In this document: positions 1-6,685 of the stretch, piece by piece
Position numbering within the stretch: the first letter of the stretch is position 1
Layout: each line of letters begins with the position of its first letter
Source: Phaeodactylibacter sp964397205
GTDB taxonomy: Bacteria > Bacteroidota > Bacteroidia > Chitinophagales > Saprospiraceae
Length of the DNA: 10,565 nt
Reading direction: 5' to 3'
Assembly: GCA_964397205.1 (NCBI GenBank)
Contig: CAYNIT010000163.1
Coordinates: 1-10,565, forward strand
Program-made: the position numbers and the translations under genes
Notes under the pieces: model-generated
Databases searched by the model: none
Seen by the model: only the letters and a program-made list of their open reading frames with translations
Told to the model about the DNA's origin: nothing

Positions 1-47
1 GAGATCGTTTCACGTGACTGGAGTTCAGACGTGTGCTCTTCCGATCT
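1..47. other. Unremoved Illumina TruSeq index adapter (artifact)
   Basis: These bases are synthetic. Positions 14-47 match, from memory, the constant part of the TruSeq i7-side adapter, beginning GTGACTGGAGTTCAGACGTG and ending in CCGATCT. Positions 6-13 (CGTTTCAC) sit in the index slot; their reverse complement GTGAAACG agrees with TruSeq index 19 (GTGAAA followed by CG). Positions 1-5 (GAGAT) are the end of the P7 segment. Genomic DNA therefore begins at base 48, and the window's left edge is a contig end. The bases should be masked before submission or gene calling. Confidence 0.97.
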
Positions 48-230
48 GTCATAGGGCAGCAGCCCGTTCTGAAACCGGGGCAACAGCATCAGTACTCCTC
101 TTGGTGTGATCTGAGCAGTGGTATCGGCAAGATGCACGGCGTATTCCTCATGATCGATAAGAACGAGGGCGAAGCCTTTCGGGCAGGTATACCCGAATTC
201 CGGCTCATCGCCCCTTCCCGGCTCAATTAG
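48..230 (+). CDS. apaG: ApaG (DUF525) protein, C-terminal part only
   Basis: This is the last 60 codons of an ApaG-family protein, cut at its 5' side by the contig end. ApaG is a single small fibronectin-III-like beta-sandwich domain of about 125 residues. It has been linked to cobalt/magnesium tolerance in enterobacteria, but its molecular role is not settled. The visible part aligns by eye with the E. coli ApaG C-terminus: a GxQPxxxPG turn (GQQPVLKPG), a QYSS strand matching QYTS, a GxMxGxxxMID segment (GKMHGVFLMIDKNEG), and a final IPEFRLIAPSRLN matching IPVFRLAVP. The stop TAG is at 228-230. The reading frame happens to continue into the adapter, so callers may propose a GTG start at 33; that start is artificial. 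The gene faces the next minus-strand gene with only 14 bases between the two stops. Confidence 0.9.
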   Translation, partial: VIGQQPVLKPGQQHQYSSWCDLSSGIGKMHGVFLMIDKNEGEAFRAGIPEFRLIAPSRLN

Positions 231-237
231 CCCCGGG
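217..237. terminator. Hairpin over the apaG stop codon, possible convergent terminator
   Basis: GGCT (220-223) pairs with AGCC (229-232) around a CAATT loop. CCC (217-219) can pair with GGG (235-237) if the CC at 233-234 bulges out. The stem includes part of the apaG stop codon and lies between two convergent genes. There is no T-tract on either strand, so termination by this hairpin alone is doubtful. Confidence 0.3.
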
Positions 238-244
238 CAATTGT

Positions 245-2398
245 CTAGCGAGCGTAATTTTTCAAATCCGGGAAGACATCAGCGTGGTGCTCTGCCGTTC
301 GCCGGTCGGCTCGCCTGCCGTAGATATAAGCCACTACGAGGGCAGAGCTGAAGCTGCCCTTGAGCAACTCCTGCCGGAAGGCATCCGCCTCCTCGAAGCT
401 GCTGAACGCTCCGATGGTATAACGATAGTAGGGGAAGTCTGGCCGTGTTTCAACCATGGCGCCGTCGTACTCGTCCAAGCCGTTGCCCTTAAAAGCTCCG
501 CGCAGCGAGGAAATCTGTACTTTATAAAGAAGGTCCTGGTTGAAAGGGTGTTGGGGCGCGGCAGGCATCATGCCCTTGTTCAGGCTTGGCAGGCCGGCTT
601 GGCCCGGTGCCTCCTGCGGGAGGAAGAAGGCAAAGTCGAGGCTGGTCTTACCGGCTGGCAATGCCGAAGATAAGCCCGCTCGCAAGAAGAGCGACTCAGA
701 GGCTACGCCTTGATCCATTAAGGCTTGCACCGCTTCTTCCGCCAGCTGAATAGCCTGGTAGAGCCGCTGCCCGGCTCGTTCCCCTTCAGCTCGGTAGGCA
801 GAAAGGACCAGGCCAGCCTCAGGATGCTCCTTGAGAGTCGCGGCTATCCGCTGGAGTTGGGTACGGTGCTGCTCTCCGAGCTTGGCCTGCCCAGGCTCGA
901 AAACCAGCGCGGGAAACTCAGCAACGGAAGAGGCTGCGGGGGCCGGGCGGAATTCGGAGGGCGCGTTCTCTTCGGCTGTATCCGCCTCCTCCTCTGGCCC
1001 GGTGGTCAGGTCTACCGAAGGGGGGGTCACGTCTTGCCGGACTTTGCGTACTCCCTCGCTTTGAGCGAATTGGCTGGCGATAGGCGGTTCCATTTCCGGC
1101 AGGTAATTGCTGAAATAGGCCGCGTAGAGGTCGCGTTTGCCGAACCCATCCTTGCGAGACGAAGAGAAATAAGCCGTGAATCCGTCTTTTGAAATACGGA
1201 AATAGGCATCATCGCCGGCAGAGTTGACGGGGATGGGCAATAACTCCGGCTGTGTCCATACGTCCGACTTCTCATTATAAACGCTTTTGACCACATCCAG
1301 CCCCCCGATGCTCCGGCTGGGATGGTTGGTGCTGTAGTAAAGCGTGATGCCGTCCCGGGCTAAGAATGGCGTTGTCTCATCGTAGGGAGAGTTGATGCCC
1401 GGCCCCAGGTTTTCCGGCTCTGTCCACTGGCCGTCTCTTTTGGCAGTCCGGTAGAGGTCTAGCCCGCCGTACCCGCCGGGCCGCCGGCTCGAGAAGTAGA
1501 TGAGGGTGTCTTTGACAAGGTAGAGCGCGCCGTCTCCCAGTCCGGCTGAGATGGGGCCGGCGAAAGGGTCGGAGCTAAGCGTGCGGTTCTCCATGCGCCG
1601 AAAAGTATCTACGTATATCTGTCCTTGTTCCGGCGACCATCCGCGAAAGTAGTAAAGCACGGAGCCGTCAGCGTTGAAGTCCAACAGCAGGTCATGCCGG
1701 GGGCTGTTCAGCAGGTAGTGCATTTGCTCCACCTCTTTCCAGCTTCCGCCGCCGGCTGCCGACCGGCAGGAGAACATATCGCTGTAGTAGTGCCCGAGCC
1801 GATCATCGGGCAGGCCGTTTTCGTCTCTTGGCCCTCCGCTATTGCCGGGCCGTATGGCGGAGAAGTACAATTTGTTAGTAAAGTTGGGGCTGATAACGGG
1901 CGCAAACTCATCGTATTCCGAATTGATGCGGCGGCCGAGGTTTTCTACGGCAACCTCTGCTTTTTTGTAGCGCAGGCGCAATCCCGTAGCACAGCGCCGC
2001 AGGGCATCCCAGACCATGCGCCGGTTAGGGTGGTTGCTTTTTAGCCGGCGCAAATAGCCCTTGTAAAACTCAGCCGCTTTCCCGAATTGGTGCATGGAGT
2101 GAGCAATCTTGGCGCGGTACAACCAACATTCTGGGTAAGGCGTGCGGTTCTCGCTCATCATACGCTTCAGCAGGGCCCGCGATTGTTCCAGTTGATTGAG
2201 CTGATAGTAGCAGACCGCCATCAGGAATTTGGCTTCTTCGTCTTCCTCTACCAGCTCCTCGGTACTCTTCAATACGGAAAGGGCATCAGCGTAGTGCTGG
2301 TGCACGAAGTACTCCTTGGCTTCTTCTATTTTATAGTCTTGTGCTTGGGCAGAGGACAGAACCATCAGCCCAATGAGCAGGGGTAGCAGATTTCTCAT
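245..2398 (-). CDS. Secreted TPR / PD40 propeller / OmpA-like / SPOR envelope protein
   Basis: A 717-residue exported protein, probably periplasmic and cell-wall associated. Residues 1-20 are a signal peptide (hydrophobic core LLPLLIGLMVL, cleavage after AQAQ); no lipobox cysteine is present. Residues about 21-140 are helical and TPR-like. Residues about 160-430 hold PD40/WD40-type propeller repeats, seen as LYFSA, LYYFRG, IYFSSRRPGGYGGLDLY, LYYSTNHPSRSIGGLDVV and AYFSSSRKDGFGKRDLY. A Pro/Glu-rich linker (about 435-490) leads to an OmpA-C-like region (about 497-592) in which the usual peptidoglycan-binding Asp and Arg are not recognisable. Residues about 623-695 look like a SPOR domain (YKVQISS ... 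YRYTIGAFSSFEEADAFRQEL). The layout recalls PorE-type proteins of the type IX secretion system, but the SPOR end differs and no T9SS gene is nearby. The ORF extends 43 codons further upstream; I chose the ATG at 2398 because it gives a clean signal peptide. Confidence 0.85.
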   Translation of the reverse strand: MRNLLPLLIGLMVLSSAQAQDYKIEEAKEYFVHQHYADALSVLKSTEELVEEDEEAKFLMAVCYYQLNQLEQSRALLKRMMSENRTPYPECWLYRAKIAHSMHQFGKAAEFYKGYLRRLKSNHPNRRMVWDALRRCATGLRLRYKKAEVAVENLGRRINSEYDEFAPVISPNFTNKLYFSAIRPGNSGGPRDENGLPDDRLGHYYSDMFSCRSAAGGGSWKEVEQMHYLLNSPRHDLLLDFNADGSVLYYFRGWSPEQGQIYVDTFRRMENRTLSSDPFAGPISAGLGDGALYLVKDTLIYFSSRRPGGYGGLDLYRTAKRDGQWTEPENLGPGINSPYDETTPFLARDGITLYYSTNHPSRSIGGLDVVKSVYNEKSDVWTQPELLPIPVNSAGDDAYFRISKDGFTAYFSSSRKDGFGKRDLYAAYFSNYLPEMEPPIASQFAQSEGVRKVRQDVTPPSVDLTTGPEEEADTAEENAPSEFRPAPAASSVAEFPALVFEPGQAKLGEQHRTQLQRIAATLKEHPEAGLVLSAYRAEGERAGQRLYQAIQLAEEAVQALMDQGVASESLFLRAGLSSALPAGKTSLDFAFFLPQEAPGQAGLPSLNKGMMPAAPQHPFNQDLLYKVQISSLRGAFKGNGLDEYDGAMVETRPDFPYYRYTIGAFSSFEEADAFRQELLKGSFSSALVVAYIYGRRADRRTAEHHADVFPDLKNYAR

Positions 2399-2444
2399 GG
2401 TGCCCGATTTTGCACACAGGTAAGAAAGTCGAAAGCAGCCGATA

Positions 2445-2481
2445 CGGCCATTCGGCCGATATGCTTTCCGCGCTGCCGCGG
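2445..2481 (-). other. Two adjacent GC-rich hairpins upstream of the TPR-PD40 gene
   Basis: Two small stems lie in the 201-base gap before the start at 2398. One pairs CGGCC (2445-2449) with GGCCG (2454-2458) around ATTC. The other pairs CCGCG (2468-2472) with CGCGG (2477-2481) around CTGC. They would sit in the 5' leader of the envelope-protein mRNA, 47-83 bases from the start. They do not resemble a riboswitch I know. Five-base GC stems arise easily by chance in DNA of this composition. Confidence 0.3.
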
Positions 2482-2542
2482 GGGCTTTCTTTCTGCGCTG
2501 ATCCGACCGCTGGGCAACGAAGCCCACGGTTTTTCAAAAGTT

Positions 2543-2562
2543 AAAAAAGCATAGGGTTGCTT
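2543..2562 (-). terminator. Weak Rho-independent terminator candidate after the E2 gene
   Basis: Read on the minus strand, AAGCA (2562-2558) and TGCTT (2551-2547) form a 5-bp stem around ACCCTA, followed by four T (2546-2543). It lies 37 bases past the E2 stop codon. The stem has only two G-C pairs, so it would be weak. If real, it would separate the E2 gene from the envelope-protein gene transcriptionally. Confidence 0.35.
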
Positions 2563-2599
2563 CTGTGATTGTTTAAAGCTTCAACGGGCTGTATGCGAT

Positions 2600-3961
2600 T
2601 CAAATGGATTGTGTATGGTCAAAACCTTCCAGGTAATCCCCGACCCGGCGCAGATAAGAGCCTCCCAGATAGCCGTCTACTACACGGTGGTCGTAGGATA
2701 GGGAAAGGTACATCATGTGCCGCACAGCCACCAAGTCGCCGTATTCTGTTTCAACGACAGCCGGCTTCTTTCGGATGGCCCCGACTGCCAGAATGGCCAC
2801 CTGCGGCTGATTGATGATAGGCGTACCCATCACATTCCCAAAGGTGCCCACGTTAGTGAGCGTGAAGGTGCCGTCTTGTATTTCCTCAGCGCTGAGCTTG
2901 TTGTGGCGCGCCCGCCCGACCAGGTCGTTGACCTTTTTGGTAAGCCCAAGCAGGTTGAGGTGATCGGCATTGCGCACCACCGGAACGATTAAGTTGCCGC
3001 TGGGCAGGGCGGTTGCCATACCAATATTTATGTCTTTCTTGCGGATGATCTTATCGCCGTCAACCGAGATGTTGATCATCGGGAAATCGCGGATGGCCTT
3101 TGCCACCGCCTCCATAAATATAGGAGTGAAGGTGATTTTTTCCCCATGTTTTTCCTGAAAATCTTTTTTGACTCTATTACGCCAGTTGACAATATTGGTT
3201 ACATCTACCTCCACAAAAGAGGTGACGTGGGGGGAAGTATGCTTGGAATGGACCATGTGCTCCGAGATGATCTTGCGCATGCGGTCCATCTCGATGATTT
3301 CCGTGTTGCCGTTGTCGGTTGCCTGGGCACTGCCGGAAGCAGAGCCGGCGGTTGCTTGCTGAGGGGGGGCTTGCGGCTGAGGGCGCTGTTCTTTCGGCTG
3401 CGGAGCCCGCTGCCGGCCCTCCACGTAAGCTAAAATGTCTTTTTTGGTGACCCGGCCCTGCAAGCCGCTGCCCTCGATCTGCTCCAGCTCCGCCATGCTG
3501 ATGTTTTCCTTTTCCGCTATGGTGCGCACAAGGGGCGAATAGAAGCGGTTGCTGCTTCCCGTCCGGCTGATGGGCTCGCCGCTCCCTGCGGTTGCCGGGG
3601 TGGGGGCCGGCTCTGGCTGCTGCGGCTGTTCAGAACCGTTTTCCCTTCCGTTTTCGGACTGGCCGGCGGTGGCCGGCTCTTCCTTAACGGAGGGGCTGGA
3701 CTGCGGCCTAGCGTCTTCTCCTTCTGTAGCTATGAGAGCAATAACCTTGCCGATCTCTACGGTATCGTCTTCCTGGAAGTATATTTCTTTTATGGTGCCA
3801 TCCACGGGCGAAGGCACTTCAGAGTCTACTTTATCGGTGGCGATTTCCAAGATGGTCTCGTCCTCTTCTACGGTGTCTCCCACATTTTTCACCCATTTGA
3901 GGATGGTAGCCTCCATAATGCTTTCCCCCATCTTGGGCATGATCAGTTCAACTTGAGCCAT
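2600..3961 (-). CDS. Lipoyl-dependent 2-oxoacid dehydrogenase E2 (dihydrolipoamide acyltransferase)
   Basis: This 453-residue cytoplasmic protein is the acyltransferase core of a 2-oxoacid dehydrogenase complex. It accepts the acyl group from E1 on its lipoyl arm and passes it to CoA. Residues 1-78 are the lipoyl domain, with the lipoylation motif ATDKVDSE and modified lysine K44. A Pro/Glu/Gln-rich swinging linker covers about 85-138. The E3-binding domain spans about 140-182 (SPLVRTIAEKENI ... GLQGRVTKKDIL), followed by a second Ala/Pro/Gln linker to about 220. The catalytic domain runs to the end, with DHRVVDG at 424-430 (H425 catalytic) and GTFTLTNVGTFG near 364. Substrate (pyruvate, branched-chain or 2-oxoglutarate) cannot be told from sequence alone; no E1 or E3 gene is present. 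The ORF opens at 4024, but the lipoyl domain normally begins as MAQVEL, so I place the ATG at 3961, preceded by AGAAG at a plausible spacing. Confidence 0.93.
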   Translation of the reverse strand: MAQVELIMPKMGESIMEATILKWVKNVGDTVEEDETILEIATDKVDSEVPSPVDGTIKEIYFQEDDTVEIGKVIALIATEGEDARPQSSPSVKEEPATAGQSENGRENGSEQPQQPEPAPTPATAGSGEPISRTGSSNRFYSPLVRTIAEKENISMAELEQIEGSGLQGRVTKKDILAYVEGRQRAPQPKEQRPQPQAPPQQATAGSASGSAQATDNGNTEIIEMDRMRKIISEHMVHSKHTSPHVTSFVEVDVTNIVNWRNRVKKDFQEKHGEKITFTPIFMEAVAKAIRDFPMINISVDGDKIIRKKDINIGMATALPSGNLIVPVVRNADHLNLLGLTKKVNDLVGRARHNKLSAEEIQDGTFTLTNVGTFGNVMGTPIINQPQVAILAVGAIRKKPAVVETEYGDLVAVRHMMYLSLSYDHRVVDGYLGGSYLRRVGDYLEGFDHTQSI

Positions 3962-4033
3962 AGACTTCTTGCTTTGAAATTTGGTTGTTATTTGGTTGGC
4001 TTCGATGGCGAGATATTCGCTCATTCAGGCTGC

Positions 4034-4061
4034 AAAAATAGCCGTTTTAGCTGGCTAAAAC
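4034..4061 (-). terminator. Terminator-like hairpin after cinA with a competing palindrome
   Basis: On the minus strand, TAGCC (4057-4053) pairs with GGCTA (4043-4039) around a 9-base loop, and five T follow (4038-4034), as in a Rho-independent terminator 8 bases after the cinA stop. The same bases also belong to GTTTTAGC CA GCTAAAAC (4061-4044), a perfect 8-base inverted repeat that forms first during transcription and excludes the terminator stem. This could be a simple cinA terminator or a switch controlling read-through into the E2 gene. Only the pairing is seen; function is inferred. Confidence 0.5.
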
Positions 4062-4069
4062 AAATCTGC

Positions 4070-5341
4070 TTAGCCTTGGCTTCCCGTACGCTGCGCCGGG
4101 AAGTGGCGCAGCAGAAAACGGCGCAGGAAATTGAGGGCGTGGTTGCCGGAGTACTGAATGTTCTTAAGCCGGTCTTTGCCCGCTCGCAGCAGGAAAGTTT
4201 CGGTGGCAGTTCGGCTTCCGGCTGCCATCCAAATGGTGCCCACCGGCTTCTCAGGGCTGCCGCCTCCCGGCCCAGCGATGCCGGAGATCGCTATGGATAC
4301 ATCTGCCCCGAAGAGCCGCAGCGCGCCCTGGGCCATTTCCCGCACGGTGGCTTCGCTAACGGCCCCCGCTTTTTCGAGGGTAGCTGCCTGCACGCCGAGC
4401 TGTTGTTGCTTTACGGCATTGCTGTAGGCTACGGTGCCGCCCGTGAAGTAGGCGGAGGAGCCGGGCACGGTGGTGATCAGGTGGGACACGTATCCTCCGG
4501 TGCAGCTTTCGGCTGTGCACAGGCTCAAGCCACGCTCTTGCAGCAAGCGCCCGACGACCTCCTCCAGCCGCTCGGTTTCGGTACCGAAGGCGATCTCTCC
4601 CAGGCGCTTCTGAAAGTAGGCCATTTGTTGCTCAAGTTCTTCTTGTAGCCGGTCTTCTTCTTCTCCGGTGGCACTCAAGCGTAGGCGTACTTGCCCCAGG
4701 TTGGGGAGGTACGCCAGCTTGATGTGGCTCGGCAGGTTTTCTTCCAGGTCTGCTATGCGCTCAGCAATGCGGGATTCCCCTTCTCCCGCGGTGAGTAAGG
4801 TGCGGTGGGCTACGGGCCGTGGCTTGAACCGTTTCTTCAGGCGGGGAATCACTTCCCGCTCCATCAGGTACTCCATCTCGTAGGGGATGCCGGGCATGGC
4901 AACGAGCACGCCCCCCTGATGCTCCATCCAGATGGCGGGTGCTGTGCCCATCCGGTTGACTAAAATGTCCGCGCTTGCCGGCATGAAAGACTGCTGCCGG
5001 TGGGCTGCTGTGGGTTGGCGGCCCAGCCGTTCAAAAAAGCGCTGAATGCGGCTATAGGTGGCTTCGTGAAATACCATTTCCGTGCCGGTGTATGCAGCCA
5101 GCACCTTTTTGGTAATGTCGTCTTTGGTGGGCCCCAGCCCTCCGGTCAGCAGTACGACATCCGCTTGGCCAGTGCCTGTGTCAAGCGCTTGGGTAATGGC
5201 GGCTGCTTCATCCGGCACCGAAGAAATCCCGCTTACGTGTATGCCTGCGTAGTTGAGCGCCTGGCCCATCCAGGCAGAGTTGGTGTCGACGATTTGGCCT
5301 ATCAGAATCTCGTCTCCGATGGTGATCAAGTGTGCTTTCAT
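4070..5341 (-). CDS. cinA: CinA-family protein: nucleotide pyrophosphatase-like plus NMN deamidase domains
   Basis: A 423-residue two-domain protein of normal family length. The N-terminal part (about 1-170) is the MoaB/MogA-like CinA domain, shown by ITIGDEILIGQIVDTNS at the start and LTGGLGPTKDDITK at 65-79. In characterised relatives this domain has ADP-ribose pyrophosphatase activity. The C-terminal part (about 258-415) is the PncC domain, which deamidates nicotinamide mononucleotide in NAD recycling. It carries TAESCTGG at 276-283 (S279 the likely nucleophile) and SGIAGPGGG at 353-361. Despite the name, a direct role in competence is not established for most bacteria. The ORF could start at 5461, inside birA, but family alignment begins at MKAHLITIGDEILIG, so the ATG at 5341 is chosen. 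It lies 37 bases after the birA stop, on the same strand, so the two are probably co-transcribed. Confidence 0.95.
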   Translation of the reverse strand: MKAHLITIGDEILIGQIVDTNSAWMGQALNYAGIHVSGISSVPDEAAAITQALDTGTGQADVVLLTGGLGPTKDDITKKVLAAYTGTEMVFHEATYSRIQRFFERLGRQPTAAHRQQSFMPASADILVNRMGTAPAIWMEHQGGVLVAMPGIPYEMEYLMEREVIPRLKKRFKPRPVAHRTLLTAGEGESRIAERIADLEENLPSHIKLAYLPNLGQVRLRLSATGEEEDRLQEELEQQMAYFQKRLGEIAFGTETERLEEVVGRLLQERGLSLCTAESCTGGYVSHLITTVPGSSAYFTGGTVAYSNAVKQQQLGVQAATLEKAGAVSEATVREMAQGALRLFGADVSIAISGIAGPGGGSPEKPVGTIWMAAGSRTATETFLLRAGKDRLKNIQYSGNHALNFLRRFLLRHFPAQRTGSQG

Positions 5342-5378
5342 GCTACAATTAAGCTGTTGCAGCTCTATTTGTTTTGGT

Positions 5379-6146
5379 TCAGTCAAAAAGAAATTCGATT
5401 TCCTTGAGCCCGTAGGCCGTCCTGCCCTCCGCATGTTCCAACAGCAACTTCCCGCCTGCATCTATGCCTTGTATGCTGGCTTGGAAGGCAGGCTGGCCCG
5501 GCCGCCGGAAGCGCCTGAGTTCACGGTAGCCCAGCATGTGCTGATGGTATTCTTCGCGCAGGGCCTGGCCTTGGCCCGATCTTTTGAGGCGGAGGTAAGC
5601 TTGTTCGAGCCGCTCCAAAAATGCATACAGCAGCGCCTCCCGGTCCTGCTCAGCGCCGGTAGCCATTCGCAGCGAGGTGGCGCTCTCAGCTCCGGCGGCA
5701 AAAGTCGTCTCGTTGACATTAATGCCGAAACCCAGCACGCTGCTCTGCAAGCGCTGGCCCTGCAGGGCGTTTTGGATGAGAATGCCCGCGGCCTTTCGCC
5801 CCTGTAGATAAACGTCATTGGGCCATTTGACCTGCGCGGGCAATGCCGTTGCCGCTTCTATTGTTCCCCGCAGCGCCAACGAAGCCATTAAGTTGAGCGC
5901 GTACTGATGCCGAGCGTGCAGAAATCGCGGGAATAAAATGACACTAAATGTCAGGCTCTTTCCCGCCTGACTGTGCCAGCGGCTGCCAATTTGTCCTCTC
6001 CCTGCCGTCTGCTGGTCTGCTATGACAAGGGTACCTTCGTTTGGAGTGCTTTTTGATAAAAGGTCCTGGGCATAAGCATTAGTGGAGGGGAGCTCCTCAA
6101 AAGCGTGAACAACCTTTCCAATAAAAAGGGCGTTTTTATTACGCAT
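5379..6146 (-). CDS. birA: Biotin--[acetyl-CoA-carboxylase] ligase, catalytic form without DNA-binding domain
   Basis: A 255-residue biotin protein ligase. It makes biotinyl-AMP from biotin and ATP and transfers biotin to the lysine of biotin carboxyl carrier proteins in the cytoplasm. The adenylate-loop motif is at 49-54 (GRGQIG, within QTAGRGQIGSRWHS). The ligand-binding segment KWPNDVYLQGRKAAGIL is at 107-123, with K118 matching the conserved catalytic lysine of the DRKLAGIL segment in E. coli BirA. The final part (about 205-255) is the small SH3-like C-terminal domain. The protein starts directly with the catalytic domain: the winged-helix repressor domain of E. coli BirA is missing, so it is a group I ligase and should not regulate transcription itself. 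The ATG at 6146 is preferred over a TTG two codons upstream. The gene is divergent from rsfS and heads the minus-strand run with cinA. Confidence 0.95.
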   Translation of the reverse strand: MRNKNALFIGKVVHAFEELPSTNAYAQDLLSKSTPNEGTLVIADQQTAGRGQIGSRWHSQAGKSLTFSVILFPRFLHARHQYALNLMASLALRGTIEAATALPAQVKWPNDVYLQGRKAAGILIQNALQGQRLQSSVLGFGINVNETTFAAGAESATSLRMATGAEQDREALLYAFLERLEQAYLRLKRSGQGQALREEYHQHMLGYRELRRFRRPGQPAFQASIQGIDAGGKLLLEHAEGRTAYGLKEIEFLFD

Positions 6147-6177
6147 TGGCAAATTATTTGGTAATTTTATTTGTTGA

Positions 6178-6198
6178 ATAGCGAAGACAAAACGCTAT
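6178..6198. promoter_or_regulatory. Inverted repeat in the birA/rsfS divergent intergenic region
   Basis: ATAGCG (6178-6183) and CGCTAT (6193-6198) form a 6-bp inverted repeat with a 9-base spacer. The repeat lies in the AT-rich 152-base gap that must contain the promoters of both birA and rsfS. It could be an operator half-site pair. I could not place a convincing Bacteroidota -33/-7 promoter (TTTG ... TAnnTTTG) in either direction. Confidence 0.25.
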
Positions 6199-6298
6199 GT
6201 CGGAAAGATGCCCTGCTCCAACGCTGGAAGACACATTTTCCGGGCTTAGTCATCGAGCAGCGTTATTTTTTAATTAGCAAAACTAACAAAATCTGAGT

Positions 6299-6685
6299 TT
6301 GAATTCACAAGCTAAGGTCCAAGAGCGCCAACCTACCACTGAAGCGTTAAACGCACTGATCATCGAAAGTATTCAGGACACTAAAGGCGGGAATATCCTC
6401 AAATTGGATATGCGCCACATCGAAGAAGCCCCCACGGATTACTTCATCCTCTGCGAAGGCGAGTCTGATACGCAAGTCAAGGCCATTTCGGATAATATTC
6501 AAAAACGGCTGAAAGCAGAAGCGCAAACCTATGCCTCTCATGTTGAGGGAGAGCGTTCAGCTCTTTGGATATGCCTGGATTACTTTCATACTGTCGCCCA
6601 TATTTTCCATAAGGAGCGCCGCAGCTTCTACGAATTGGAGAACCTTTGGAGCGATGCCAAAATGACGCAGTACCAAAGTTTGTAG
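6299..6685 (+). CDS. rsfS: Ribosome silencing factor RsfS (YbeB/Iojap family)
   Basis: A 128-residue protein of the RsfS family. These proteins bind large-subunit protein uL14 and block joining with the small subunit, lowering translation when nutrients are short. The core pattern is clear: TDYFILCEGESDTQVKAISD at 46-65 (family TDYFVIxxGxSxxQVxAIAD), EGERSALWICLDYFHTVAHIF at 83-103 (family WxLxDYxDVVVHIF), and RRSFYELENLWSDA at 107-120. The family's usual GD/VVVHIF segment is slightly changed to FHTVAHIF. The start is uncertain: TTG at 6299 is the best codon after an in-frame stop at 6284-6286, and the first in-frame ATG would cut into the conserved domain. The order birA-rsfS-ftsH is common in Bacteroidota. 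Confidence 0.93.
   Translation: MNSQAKVQERQPTTEALNALIIESIQDTKGGNILKLDMRHIEEAPTDYFILCEGESDTQVKAISDNIQKRLKAEAQTYASHVEGERSALWICLDYFHTVAHIFHKERRSFYELENLWSDAKMTQYQSL

Noticed and set aside
33..47. GTG start giving a complete 65-residue protein ending at 230
   Set aside because: The first five codons are adapter sequence. The real protein is the cut-off C-terminal end of ApaG.
48..235. Open minus-strand frame across the left contig end
   Set aside because: It is stop-free over this span but has no upstream start codon, and the plus frame matches ApaG clearly. It is the antisense shadow of that gene.
245..2398. Type IX secretion system gene cluster
   Set aside because: The propeller and TPR resemble PorE, but no porK, L, M, N or other T9SS gene lies in the window and the C-terminus is SPOR-like.
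2399..2527. 43-codon N-terminal extension of the envelope protein
   Set aside because: It is basic and non-conserved in look and would bury the signal peptide that begins at the ATG at 2398.
3953..4648. 231-residue plus-strand ORF antisense to cinA
   Set aside because: It lies opposite a well-supported cinA gene. Long antisense frames are expected in GC-rich coding DNA.
4070..5341. CinA as evidence of a competence or DNA-uptake locus
   Set aside because: No other competence gene is nearby, and the visible motifs support nucleotide pyrophosphatase and NMN deamidase roles.
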